DNA of 64,000 nucleotides from Prorocentrum cordatum. Its lineage: Eukaryota > Sar > Dinophyceae > Prorocentrales > Prorocentraceae. Below, one piece after another: positions 33,108 to 41,809 of this stretch. A program made the position numbers and the translations under genes. The stretch lies in contig CAUYUJ010014264.1 of the NCBI GenBank assembly GCA_963575745.1, positions 1 to 64,000 on the forward strand. The letters are read 5' to 3'. The number at the start of each line of letters is the position of its first letter. Within the stretch, counting starts at the first letter, position 1. A model generated the notes under the pieces. The model was not told the DNA's origin and ran no database searches. It saw only the letters and a list, made by a program, of their open reading frames with translations.

Positions 33108-33236
33108 CCTCCTGCTCCTCCTCCTTCTCCTCCTCCTCCTGCTCCTCCTCTTCTTCCTGCTCGTCCGTCCTCCTCCTGCTCCTCCGTCCTCCTCCTCCTC
33201 CTCCTCCTCCTCCTCCTCTTCCTCCTCCTCCTTCAC
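33108..33236. repeat. TCC microsatellite
   Basis: Imperfect TCC triplets. Confidence 0.9.
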
Positions 33237-33248
33237 TTGCCCACCTCC

Positions 33249-33491
33249 CCCATTACTCGCCTCGGACTGGGCATGGAACCCGATCCTGAGCGAAAGTATC
33301 CACTTGCTCGTATGCATCAGGTACACGTTTTGGCGTTTCACACATACCACAAACTGAAGGCAGAGTACGATGCACCAGGGAGCGTTCCCACCACTCCGAC
33401 ATTTCATTACACGATCCTGGTAGCAGCGAAGGCCGACATTGGTTGCCGAGCGCGCTGTCGCGCCGTAGGTCTTGACTCATTCGGTACGGTC
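33249..33491 (+). CDS. Candidate exon, unknown protein
   Basis: Between two TCC tracts the frame reads GLGMEPDPERKYPLARMHQV, then HTYHKLKAEYDAPGSVPTTP and TFHYTILVAAKADIGCRARC. It is varied, with secondary-structure-like spacing and no repeat. The frame enters TCC triplets at 33492 and becomes poly-leucine. No family is recognised. It is one of the better coding candidates. Confidence 0.5.
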
Positions 33492-33565
33492 GCTCCTCTC
33501 CTCCTCCTCCTCCTCCTCCTCCTCCTCCTCCTCCTCCTCCTCCTCCTCCTCCTCCTCCTCCTCCC
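33492..33565. repeat. TCC microsatellite
   Basis: Pure TCC triplets. Confidence 0.95.
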
Positions 33566-34450
33566 CCGAACACCCCCCTACACCCACACGCTTATTGAAC
33601 AACTCGGAGTGCAGAAAGAATGGGGGCGAAGACCAACAGCATTTCTTGCTCTTCTTGGACCGGGTTCGCCGTCGGGTCTGCGGACGATGTCCACTTGAGA
33701 AGACAAAAGAGTAGCTTGCCCAACCGCGGCCGCTGTCGGTGCTTCTGTTTCCGTGCCCACTCCGGGCGTGCCAGATCGAAGTTCGAAGTCTTGGGACGTG
33801 TGTGTCGCTTCCTGGGCCTTCTTCGGATGCTTCTCGGATTGCCGAGGTCGGATCCCCGTTTGAAAATCTCGTCAGAACGCCATCCGCAGGAGTTGCGGGG
33901 GGGGGGACGATTTGCCAGAGTCGGTATGGGGCAAAGGGGTCCTGAGGGAAATTGGACCTCGAGGCTTGTCATCGTGTGGGACCTTTCTAGGCCTCACCCT
34001 GGCCCTGGGACCGCGAAAAACTAACCTGGATGAACAGAAATGTCTTGTGAGGAAGCCCTGGGAGTTAGAACCCGTTTTACTCAGGACCCCTTTCTTTCAT
34101 GTTGGTGGTTCGAGAGGGTTGCGAGGGTTGCTTTGGGTTGTGGGAGAGAAAAAAAAACATGCTTCTGGTTCGGGGCGGACGAACGAAGGATCTTGGGAAG
34201 GGGGGGGCACGAAATCTGCTGCATTCAGCCGCTGTCTAGTCCACCGCCAGGCACTCTCTTCACGGGTCTTCGAGCGCTAGGAAAGCCAGCCGGTTGCAGC
34301 TGGTTCGCAGACCCGCCTTTTGATATCACTCCCTTACGTCCGCCCCGATTGCTGGATGTACCGCTCGCATCACTGCCGCCGATTCGTGGGGCAAGTTGCT
34401 CCCCAGGCAGTTCAGGCGCCCAAGATGCTCGGTCAGCCATCGCTGCTACA
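33566..34450. other. Unassigned; weak reverse F3-like piece
   Basis: Open frames without recognisable products. Positions 33975-34080 weakly resemble reverse F3 (CCCTGGGACCGCGAAAAACT). ACGAAATCTGCTGCATTCAG at 34208 recurs in similar form at 41335. Confidence 0.3.
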
Positions 34451-34637
34451 CCCAGACCCCCGACGTCTTGATTTTTGTCATGACGTCGGCCCTCTGAGGT
34501 CTGGACCCCTTCCCCAAGACCAGTTTCTCATCCTGAGTCGGTTTCTGACGGCCCCGAGGCCTGGTGAGGGCCGCCAGAGGCCGAAAATAGCGAGAAGCTT
34601 CCCGTCATGATTTCTTCGTGACTCGAGGGCGTCTGGG
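34451..34637 (+). mobile_element. F3 element, forward, intact reference copy
   Basis: CCCAGACCCCCGACGTC at the left, GAGGGCGTCTGGG at the right, with CGACGTCTTGATTTTTGTCA then TGACGTCGG forming a subterminal hairpin. Core: CATCCTGAGTCGGTTTCTGA. It is 187 bp, without insertion. Confidence 0.8.
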
Positions 34638-34787
34638 CATAAAGTTGGCTCGAGAACCCAGACTCCGATTCGATCGTGCCTTGCTGTGTCGCCCCGCGCC
34701 GCGTGGACACTCAGTGCCCCCGGCCTGCCTCTGGGACCAAGCGCTGCAGCCGGTTTCGGCTCCGCCGCTGGGCGCTCGCACTTCGAT

Positions 34788-34920
34788 TTTCCCCCCCTCC
34801 CTTCCTCCCTCCCCCCCTCCCTCCCTCCCCGTCCCCCCCTCCCTCCCTCCCTCCCTCCCTCACTCCCCCCTCCCTCTCCCCCCTCCCTCCCCACCCATCC
34901 CCCCCGATCTCCCCCTCCCG
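34788..34920. repeat. TCCC microsatellite
   Basis: CTCCCTCCCTCC variants, inside a block otherwise shared with 41345-41490. Confidence 0.9.
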
Positions 34921-35009
34921 GCGCCAGGAGGCGCTGGAGACATCAGCGACGCTTGCTGATTCGGCAACCCTCCCTCTGCTATCCCCCCCTGCGTCCGCCC
35001 TGGTGCTCG

Positions 35010-35122
35010 CGCCGGCGGCCTGCTCCAGGCGCTCCCTCGGAGCGGAGCAGCCTGGGGTCGCGTCTCCGGGGCACTGTCTGCACACGACGCCTCCCGCCGG
35101 AAGGGCCGTTTCCTGGTTCTTG
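35010..35122 (+). CDS. Candidate exon before F1 copy 7
   Basis: The frame reads LVLAPAACSRRSLGAEQPGV, then CLHTTPPAGRAVSWFL, and ends in phase 0 at the F1 donor. It joins in frame to sequence beginning at 35250. The left limit is unknown and no family is recognised. Confidence 0.45.
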
Positions 35123-35249
35123 GCACCGCTCGGACGTGTGCATTTTTCCTTCGGCGAGGACCATCGAGGAGCATCCTCGATCACTTGGCGAAAAAACCAC
35201 GCACGAAACCGAAAAAAACACAGGGAATGGACGTCCGAGCGATGGCGAG
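35123..35249 (+). mobile_element. F1 introner-like element, copy 7 (GAG end)
   Basis: GCACCGCTCGGACGTG to ACGTCCGAGCGATGGCGAG. Confidence 0.9.
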
Positions 35250-35345
35250 GGCTCACCCGCCCACCCACCCCCCTCATCCGTCTTGTTCTCGCTCCTCCAT
35301 CGCGGCACCCAGGTGGCGCCCAGGGGAGCCCTCCCCCGCCGGATG
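35250..35345 (+). CDS. Candidate exon after F1 copy 7
   Basis: In phase 0 with the upstream exon the frame reads PSSVLFSLLHRGTQVAPRGA and then grades into purine-rich glycine/arginine sequence. The right limit is unclear. Confidence 0.35.
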
Positions 35346-35565
35346 GGCGGCGAGACGGAGGCAGGGAGGAGGGTGGAGGGAGGCGGGAAGGGGAGGCGGG
35401 AGGAGAGAGGAGAGGAGGACGGAGGGAGGGGGGGAGGAGCGAAAGGGGCGCGGGAGGGGCCAGGAGAGGAGAGGCCGGGAAGCAGGAGGGCAAGGACCAC
35501 GCGGGAGGAGGGCGCCGCAGGGCTGCGAGCGCGGCGCGGGCCGGGCCGCCCCGCCGCGCCCGCAG

Positions 35566-35648
35566 GCGTGGGGCGCCCTCTACGAGCGCATCCCGCACGT
35601 GGGCGGGCGCCTCGAGGTGCAGCCTGGCGGCCGACTCCGATTCGGCTC
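35566..35648 (+). CDS. Candidate exon, strand-rich segment
   Basis: After CCCGCAG (acceptor-like) the frame reads ALYERIPHVGGRLEVQPGGR then LRFG, alternating hydrophobic and polar as in beta strands. It enters the TCC tract at 35649. Beyond the tract, 35813-35945 continues a similar LRFRCRFD-type frame in which a splice boundary is possible. No family is recognised. Confidence 0.5.
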
Positions 35649-35812
35649 CTCCTCCTCCTCCTCCCCTCCCCTCCTCCTCCTCCTCCTCCTCCTCCTCCTC
35701 CTCCTCCTCCTCCTCCTCCTCCCCCTCCTCCTCCTTCTCCCCCTCCTCCCCCTCCTCTCCTCCTCCCCCTCCTCCCCCTCCTCCTCCTCCTCCTCCTCCT
35801 CCTCCTCCTCGA
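35645..35812. repeat. TCC microsatellite
   Basis: TCC with CCCTCC variants. It separates two coding-like islands. Confidence 0.9.
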
Positions 35813-35945
35813 TCTCGCCGGCCTCCGCTTCCGCTGCCGCTTCGACCTCGGATGCCGGCTCGGGCGCCGGGCTCCCTCCACGGAGGCCTTCCTGGCCTGC
35901 CGACTTCCGCCGACGCGGCTGCTCCCGACTACAGTGCCGTTTTTA
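35813..35945 (+). CDS. Candidate exon after TCC tract
   Basis: The frame reads DLAGLRFRCRFDLGCRLGRR, then TEAFLACRLPPTRLLPTTVP, resembling the basic and aromatic spacing of the island upstream of the tract. The start is unknown because TCC triplets run into it. Confidence 0.35.
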
Positions 35946-36284
35946 ATGCAAAATGTATTAAAATATAGGAATCAAGTCTTAGGGATTGCAAATAAAGCTC
36001 CGCGTGCGGATCATGTATTAAAGATGCAGGGTGTTAGTTTTGAAAACAGCGATGAGTTCATGCATACATGTATTCATACATGGATCATGGATTAAAAATC
36101 CTATGTGCTTAAACATCCTATGTGTTAAAAACTGCCCTGTAGGCTGTCGCGGTGGTGTCTAAGAGTGTTGAGAGGTTCCCCCCGGCAACCCTTCAGGGGG
36201 GGGGAGGGGGGAGCTCCGCAGGGCAGGGCCCCCAGAGAGGCCCCTTGAGCCCCCTCCTGGATTCGGAGAACAAGAGGCCGCGCA

Positions 36285-36402
36285 GACAGAGTGTCTCGGA
36301 GTTCCGCGCGGATTTCTTGGGCCGGCGCTGGGCCCCCTACCCCCCTGGCGGCGCCGGCGCTGCCCCCGGCGCGCGTGCGGAAAATCCGATAAATCAAGTT
36401 TA
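36285..36402. mobile_element. CCGCGCGGA fold-back element, degenerate
   Basis: TTCCGCGCGGATTTCTTGGG, CGGCGCCGGCGCTGCC and AAATCAAGTTTATG match parts of the copies at 30115 and 38715. Confidence 0.5.
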
Positions 36403-37465
36403 TGCAGTTGTCCTTGCTCTACGGGTGCGAGGGGCCAGGGTAGGAGATACAAAAAATGAGCTCCCAAGGCTATTCGTCGCTGATTGTTCACGCTTCGCAT
36501 ATCTCGACCAGCCCGTTCAGGAACGATTCTCGAGCGAGCTGTCGCGAGGAGGGAACCACCCTGCCTCTTAGAAGGCGCGGGGCCTTGTCCATAGATGTAA
36601 GTCAGGCGCCTTCTAAGAAGCAGCCCCCTTCTTTCGCGCGAGAACGGCCAAACGTTCGCTACCGCTCCGATGATCGGACAAGTTCAGTGTGAAAGTGAAG
36701 GTGTAAATCAGAGGTGGAAAAAGGTATCTATCTCGCTACCCTTCGCTCGTTTTCCCCATGTTCGGACTCCTGGGAGACTCTCGGCGCCACCACTGGATCC
36801 GCCTCGAAAACCTAATCAGAACGCGCCCTGGGAGAGGTCCGTGGAGTAGCGGTGTCGGTAACTGCTGGTTCCCCCAGTAGATGCACCACATTTGTTCTGA
36901 GGTACATCCACGAAGGATCAGCGAACAACAGTACTGCAGCAGTGAATTCGTTGAACGGCTCTGAGAAGCGGCCGGGCCGCGGTTGAGAAAAGCCTCGCCC
37001 CTGAGGAGCCAAACAAATCATCCATCCACACGCCGAGACACCTCCAGAGCCATCACAGACCACCCAGTGCTCCAAAACTTTGCCCGTGATCACCCGAAAC
37101 TAGCTCAGAGTCGTCGCGAAAAGCTCTGAGATCCGACGATGCAACATCGCGAGAAGTCACCACTGGAGCCCTGGACCCCATCTTTGTGGTGCATCCTCTG
37201 GGCCGAGTCGATCGGAGATGCTGCCCCAGCCCTAAACCGGGCGAAAAAAAAGTAGTATTTCACAAATGCGACGCTCCGTGATGCTGCCCCAGCCCTGAGC
37301 CAGGAAAGCAAAGTCAGGTGTTTGAAAATTGCAACGCCTTGATCTCAGGGAACGCCGCGGGTGGTGATGACCCGCGGCCCGTGTGAGGGGTGGCGTCTCG
37401 AAGTTTGCATCTATCGTCATCATTTTGAGGCGCGCCCTCTCAGAGAACCCCGCGCCCGTGCGAGG
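36403..37465. other. Unassigned; contains a dispersed CCACTGGATCCGCCTCG repeat
   Basis: Positions 36788-36860 are copy 2 of the CGTCACCACGG repeat. GATGCTGCCCCAGCCCT occurs twice (37216 and 37279). No confident gene. Confidence 0.35.
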
Positions 37466-37595
37466 GGTGGCGTCTCGGCAAGCGCACTGTTCGCCATTCC
37501 CGCCCGCATCCGCTTGCCAGGGCAGGCTGCCTTGCCACTGCGGTTTGGTATCGCCGGCTCCAGGCGGGAGCGCACGTTGCACCAGATACAGTCAG
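37466..37595 (+). CDS. Candidate exon before F2 copy 3
   Basis: The frame reads VSASALFAIPARIRLPGQAA, then LPLRFGIAGSRRERTLHQIQ, and reaches the F2 boundary one base into a codon. Joined to the sequence after F2 it stays open to a stop at 38003-38005. No family is recognised. Confidence 0.5.
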
Positions 37596-37742
37596 GAGGG
37601 AAAAAACACACAGACATAATCAATCGTTGATCCCCCAGAAAATATGGGAAGTGGTGGGGAAGACAAAAACCCAGAAAATATAAGAAAAAATAGGGGAATA
37701 CTTTTATTTGTGTGTATTTATTTGTGTGTCCCAGGGCCCCAG
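37596..37742 (+). mobile_element. F2 introner-like element, copy 3
   Basis: GAGGGAAAAAACACACAGAC to CCCAGGGCCCCAG. In-frame stops inside mean that read-through is not possible. Confidence 0.8.
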
Positions 37743-38005
37743 AAGGCGTACACTCGACACGGATTAGTATGTCGACCTTGCCAAATCAATGGCACCCTTG
37801 TGTCCTTGACTCCGCGGCCCGTCCTTTGCCGTTTTCATTGGTCGCCCGCAGCCCCAAAGATCCCAGCTTCGGCCTCCGAGGGTCTTGCGTCCTCACCCCG
37901 CCCGCCCTGGATGTGCGTCCTGGCTCTGTTTCGGGTGCAGCCAGGACTCCCATTCGTTGCCTGGCCCTCACTGATTATCTGGCATTGCGCCCCCTTGCCT
38001 TTTGA
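37743..38005 (+). CDS. Candidate terminal exon after F2 copy 3
   Basis: In the phase set by the upstream exon it reads STRISMSTLPNQWHPCVLDS, then SLVARSPKDPSFGLRGSCVL and IRCLALTDYLALRPLAF, ending at TGA (38003-38005). About 87 codons open without repeats supports a real terminal exon. No family is recognised. Confidence 0.5.
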
Positions 38006-38247
38006 CACGCCCTCTGGACTTTTCCTCGCGGGCCGCCGAACAAAAAAAAAAGGTATAGCCAGGACCCCCCGGGTAAGGGGACCCGGTTCGTGGTAGGGCC
38101 CTGGGGCCCCTCAATTGGCCAGATTCACCGAACCAGGTTTGCCGCAACTGGTGTTTTTCGGGTGACGGCAGCTCCGGTTGGCGGAACGGGGCGGGGAGGG
38201 GGGCGCCCCCCGGTACACAACATTGAACCAGGTTCCCTTGGGCCCAG

Positions 38248-38392
38248 TTCTGCCAACGCCCGACGGTTGCTGTTCCGAGGCGGCCACCACCACCTGGGCA
38301 AGACGGCCTCGCTGGGCGGCACAGACGGGGCGCGCCTGGCGTGCGAGTGCCGCGCCTGCGGGGCGCGCTGGCGCACGGACGAGCCGCCCTGA
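38248..38392 (+). CDS. Candidate terminal exon with cysteine motif
   Basis: After TTGGGCCCAG (acceptor-like) the frame reads RRLLFRGGHHHLGKTASLGG, then ARLACECRACGARWRTDEPP, and stops with TGA at 38390-38392. CxCxxC, together with the upstream HHH, could bind metal, but no known family is matched by eye. The upstream part (38100-38247) is open in the same frame but glycine-rich, so the start is uncertain. Confidence 0.5.
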
Positions 38393-38714
38393 GGGCGGGC
38401 CCGGGCCGGCGGCCAGCACGGCCGCGCGTGGGCTGGCGGCCGCCAAGGCTGCCGCTGCGCGGAGAAAGCCTAGCCTCAGATCTGGGCGCTGCCGTGCTCT
38501 GCTCGATGGCAGGATCTGCCATCGAGCTTGGAGCCTTCAATGATCCATGCATGTATTCATTGGCCAGGAGTTATTTTCAGGTTTTCCAGAGGTTACTTTT
38601 TATTGTTTTCCCACAGCAGCCTCTTTAGCTGTCGTCTTCCTTCACAATGGCAGGTCCATGGTCGACTCGACGTAAGACTGGCCTTGGAAGAGGAAGAAGC
38701 GCCAACATGAACTG

Positions 38715-38857
38715 CTGGCGCTCCGCGCGGATTTCTTGGATCGGCGCCTGGGCCCCCTTGGCTGCGCCTCTGGCGCCGCCCCTGGCGCGCTCCGCGCGCC
38801 AGGGAGGGGGTCCAGCGCGGACCAAAAGTTTATGTTTATGTTATCTGTTCTTCTAGT
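38715..38857. mobile_element. CCGCGCGGA fold-back element
   Basis: CTCCGCGCGGATTTCTTGGA, CTGGCGCGCTCCGCGCGCCA and AGTTTATGTTTATG. The arms are shorter than at 30115. Confidence 0.6.
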
Positions 38858-39017
38858 AAGTCAGAGCGTGAACTACCTACCCCGCTTTCGCTTCCAGACA
38901 GAACCAAGTCATACCACGCACCTCCTCGTCAAGCGGCCTGACCTGTGCAGGCCGTAGTTTAGCCTCGTTTGGTATCTCTTGGAAGCGAGGGTGGTCAAAA
39001 GCGAGGTAGGTTTGTTT

Positions 39018-39369
39018 GCCCCCTAGTGAGTGAACTTCCGCCGGAGTGACCTGTGGCCCACTGGGACCCCCCGTTCGCTGAATGCGATGCGATAGCAGCG
39101 GCCTGCGCGCTTGGATTTGGCCCCCCCACGTCCCCCGTTACAGTCGGGGCACTGAAGAAGGAACCCTTTTCGTTGGGGAGGGGCTTCGTGTTCCTTGATT
39201 GTTGCACAGCTTGCCTTAGGTTTTCCTTAGGTTTTCGATGGGAAATCGAAGTTGAACTGATGGGAAAAAGGGGCCTCGTTCCTGATTTAGCGTTCCTTAG
39301 GTCAACGCCCCCACTGTAGGTCGCTCACCAGAGGTCATTATTGCCCAGGGTCACTTTTACGTGTAGCCG
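39018..39369 (+). mobile_element. GAGTGACC element, split by a TA-flanked element
   Basis: GAGTGACCTGTGG at the left and CCAGGGTCACTTTTACGTGTAGCCGA at the right match 13571-13755. The middle (AGCAGCGGCCTGCGCGC) also matches. A 180-bp TA-flanked element is inserted at 39139. Confidence 0.65.
39139..39318 (+). mobile_element. TA-flanked element (mariner-like termini), copy 2
   Basis: TA-CAGTCGGGGC left and GCCCCCACTG-TA right, 180 bp, colinear with 22255-22434. Confidence 0.75.
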
Positions 39370-39436
39370 AGGACTGGCGGTCACCCGGCTGCCGCTGCGC
39401 AGAAACAGCATAGCTTGAGATTTGGGCGTGGCTTCG

Positions 39437-39561
39437 GCGTCGTTCGGACGTGTGCACTTTTTCTCGGCGGGAATCGTTGAGGACGATCCTGGATCATCCT
39501 GCGAAAAACCGCGCACGAAACCGAAAAGTGCGCAGGGAATGGACGTCCGAGCGATGGCGAG
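39437..39561 (+). mobile_element. F1 introner-like element, copy 8 (GAG type)
   Basis: GCGTCGTTCGGACGTG to ACGTCCGAGCGATGGCGAG. It has two changes in the left inverted repeat. Confidence 0.85.
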
Positions 39562-39681
39562 TCCGTGGTCTGGGCAATGGACGATTTCGCCAGATGTCGG
39601 GCCCCGGGACCTCGATCGATCGGGCTCCCAAAGCGCCGCAGACGGATGTGGTCCAGGGCTCCTGTTCTGATTTGTTTCTTG
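39562..39681 (+). CDS. Candidate 40-codon exon between two F1 copies
   Basis: Exactly 120 bases separate the AG of F1 copy 8 and the GC of copy 9, open in phase 0 throughout: SVVWAMDDFARCRAPGPRSI, then GLPKRRRRMWSRAPVLICFL. The length is a multiple of three and both boundaries are phase 0, so it could be spliced in or skipped without a frame change. Part of the segment (39590-39672) resembles a GGGCCCC..GGCTCC.. repeat also seen at 49165 and 56530, a caution. Confidence 0.45.
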
Positions 39682-39808
39682 GCATCGCTCGGACGTGTGC
39701 ATTTTTTTCTTGGCGAGGGCCATCGAGGAGCATCCTCGATCATTTGGCGAAGAAAGCACGCACGAAACCGGAAAAAACACGGGAAATGGACGTCCGAGCG
39801 ATGGCCAG
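39682..39808 (+). mobile_element. F1 introner-like element, copy 9
   Basis: GCATCGCTCGGACGTG to ACGTCCGAGCGATGGCCAG. Confidence 0.9.
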
Positions 39809-39919
39809 GTTTGTGGTGCTGTGCACTGTTTCGCCACGTCGGACCTCCGGGTGCGGCAGGTCCGTGTCGTGGCGACCCCTGCGTTGGTTTCGGACACCGT
39901 GTGGACCGTTCGACCTTGA
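39809..39919 (+). CDS. Candidate terminal exon after F1 copy 9
   Basis: Phase 0 from the element's AG: VCGAVHCFATSDLRVRQVRV, then VATPALVSDTVWTVRP and TGA. It overlaps the left arm of the fold-back element at 39834, so the frame could be fortuitous. Confidence 0.3.
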   Translation, partial: VCGAVHCFATSDLRVRQVRVVATPALVSDTVWTVRP

Positions 39920-40371
39920 ACGATCGGAGGATTGCAAAAGAACCGAAGGATTGCAAAAAAGACTAAGGATTGCAAAAAAAACCTTCGAAGGATTGCAAAA
40001 AAAAACCTTCGAAGGTTTTTTTTGCAATCCTTCGTTCAAGGATTGCAATCCTTCGGGCAGCTTCTCGAACGCCAGATTCTTGGCTGATTCTGGGCCAGCA
40101 GCGGCGTTCAACCCTGACCGCCCGCAGCAGGGGGCGCAGCCGCGTCGGCACAGCACTGACTTACTGGCAGGCTCGTGCCGCGCTGGCGCAACAGCGACCC
40201 TGCTGCGGGCGTTCAAGGTGGAACGCCGTTGGTGGCCCAGAATCGGCCAAGATGGAATAATCGGGCAATCGAGAAGCTTCCGACCGTTCAAGGTCGAGCG
40301 ATCCACGCGGTGTCGGAAAAGCCGACGCAGGGGTCGCCACGCCACGAGCTTGCCGCAGGAGGAGGTCGTGG
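39834..40371. mobile_element. 538-bp fold-back element
   Basis: The left arm CCACGTCGGACCTCCGG..., GTGGCGACCCCTGCG, pairs with the right arm CGCAGGGGTCGCCAC. Inner arms also pair: GATTCTGGGCCAGCAGCGGC with GTTGGTGGCCCAGAATC, and CGCCCGCAGCAGGG with CCCTGCTGCGGGCG. The left arm alone carries reiterated GGATTGCAAAAAA and CCTTCGAAGG (39925-40052). Most of both arms, about 100-130 bp each, are involved. Confidence 0.75.
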
Positions 40372-40383
40372 AGGGTGGGCAGA

Positions 40384-40449
40384 GCCCCCGTGCAGTCCTC
40401 CTCGCCTGGGCCCTGCCCGTCGTGGAAGAAGCCCTCCAAAGAATATCAG
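40384..40449 (+). CDS. Candidate exon before F2 copy 4
   Basis: The frame reads SPRAVLLAWALPVVEEALQR then IS, and ends one base into a codon at F2, the same phase as at copy 3. The left limit is unknown; another open frame (KPSKEYQ) is possible. Confidence 0.4.
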
Positions 40450-40606
40450 GAGGGGAAAAAACACAGACACAATTAATCGTCGATCCCCAAGAAAATATAG
40501 GAAAATATGGGAATTGGGCGGGAAGACAAAAACCCAGAAAATATGGGAAAACATGGGAATAAGTTTATTTGTGTGTATTTATTTGTGTGTCCTTGGGCCC
40601 CTTCAG
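40450..40606 (+). mobile_element. F2 introner-like element, copy 4
   Basis: GAGGGGAAAAAACACAGACA to GGGCCCCTTCAG. This copy has intact GA and AG ends. Confidence 0.8.
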
Positions 40607-40783
40607 AATCATCCCCGGGAGGTCTTGGAATTGTTCCTACCATGCCAGGCGGAGATCCACCACGAGCTCCCAGGCAAGTGTTCGACGAAATGTTCTTCCC
40701 CTCTCTCGGGGGACCGCGGTTGCTGACAAGGCTTGTGCCACGACTCGCGTTACGGGCCCGTCTCACCCGCCCCTTCCAGGGGG
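40607..40783 (+). CDS. Candidate exon after F2 copy 4
   Basis: In the phase of the upstream exon: IVPTMPGGDPPRAPRQVFDE, then MFFPSLGGPRLLTRLVPRLA. A second frame (NHPREVLELFLPCQAEIHHE) is equally plausible over the first 25 codons, so the phase is not settled. No family is recognised. Confidence 0.4.
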
Positions 40784-40945
40784 GGGGTAGACGGAGGGGT
40801 TCATGCGAGAGGGGCAAGAGGGTTAAGAGTTGTGCGCAGGCCGGAGGCGTCTATGCGAGAGTGGAGCGAGCTCAAGGAGGTGCCGAGCAGGAGCCTTCCC
40901 CTCTCCCCCGCACCGTAACGCTTCCCCCTCCCCCGCGTACCCTTG

Positions 40946-41069
40946 GCATCGCTCGGACGTGTGCATTTTTCTCGGCGAGGACCATTGAGGACAATCCTGG
41001 ACCATCGAACAAAAAAACACGCACGAAACCGAAAAATGCACAGAAAATTGACGTCCGAGCGATGGCGAG
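40946..41069 (+). mobile_element. F1 introner-like element, copy 10 (GAG type)
   Basis: GCATCGCTCGGACGTG to ACGTCCGAGCGATGGCGAG. Confidence 0.9.
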
Positions 41070-41285
41070 GTACCGCCTCCTCCTGCTAAGTGGCTCGCTG
41101 ACTCTCCAGGTTGGCTCCCTCCTCCTTCTGCCCCCGCGCGCCGCGCAGCTGCCTGCCCAGGCGCGGCGCGATCGTGCCCGCCCGCCCGGCCCTGGAGGGG
41201 TGCGCGGTGGCACCTGTCGGAGGTGCGTGCCACAGGAGAACAGTCGATCCTCCCTCGGAGAGGGATGCAGGGGGGCAACTCCCCC
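41070..41285 (+). CDS. Candidate exon after F1 copy 10
   Basis: From the element's AG two frames are protein-like: phase 0 (RGARWHLSEVRATGEQSILP at its end) and another (YRLLLLSGSLTLQVGSLLLL at its start). An internal boundary may connect them. No family is recognised. Confidence 0.35.
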
Positions 41286-41344
41286 CCCCTCCCCTCGGGC
41301 CGGACGAAAGGGGGGGATTGGGAAAGAGAGGGTTACGAAATTTG

Positions 41345-41490
41345 CTGCATGCAGCTGGTTTCGGCCCCACCGAGGGGCCCATTCCTCGATACATCGGCCC
41401 AGCGCCGGGAGGCGCCGGGAAAATCAGCTACGTGAGCTGACTCTCAAACCCCCTTTTGCTATTCCCCCCTTTCGCCCGACCCGATCCCCC
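41345..41490 (+). repeat. Repeat shared with 34740-34990
   Basis: GCAGCTGGTTTCGGCCCCAC, GGAGGCGCCGGGAAAATCAG and TTTTGCTATTCCCCCCT match the 34.8-kb block, which is interrupted there by TCCC triplets. Confidence 0.5.
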
Positions 41491-41673
41491 ACCCCCCGCG
41501 CAACGCCCCCACCACCCCTTCCCAGGAATGCCCTTGAAATGTCCTCACCCTCTCGGAGGCGCTGCGCCCCGCCCTGGCCTCCCCCGTGGATCCCGCCGCC
41601 TTGCCCCTGGGGAGGCCCCCTCGCCGGAGACGCGCGAGAGGCCCAGGAGGTCGCAGGCGGGACGGGGAGGTGG

Positions 41674-41709
41674 AGGAGGAGGAGGAGGAGGAGGAGGAGG
41701 AGGAGGAGG
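41674..41709. repeat. GGA microsatellite at a gap edge
   Basis: The GGA run ends at the assembly gap, which probably explains it. Confidence 0.9.
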
Positions 41710-41809
41710 NNNNNNNNNNNNNNNNNNNNNNNNNNNNNNNNNNNNNNNNNNNNNNNNNNNNNNNNNNNNNNNNNNNNNNNNNNNNNNNNNNNNNNNNNNN
41801 NNNNNNNNN
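41710..41809. other. Assembly gap, 100 N
   Basis: Exactly 100 N, a conventional gap of unknown true size following a GGA tract. Confidence 0.99.

Noticed and set aside
34676-36095. Two overlapping frames of 430-470 codons
   Set aside because: They pass through TCCC and TCC tracts and through F1. The protein-like parts are reported separately as candidate exons.
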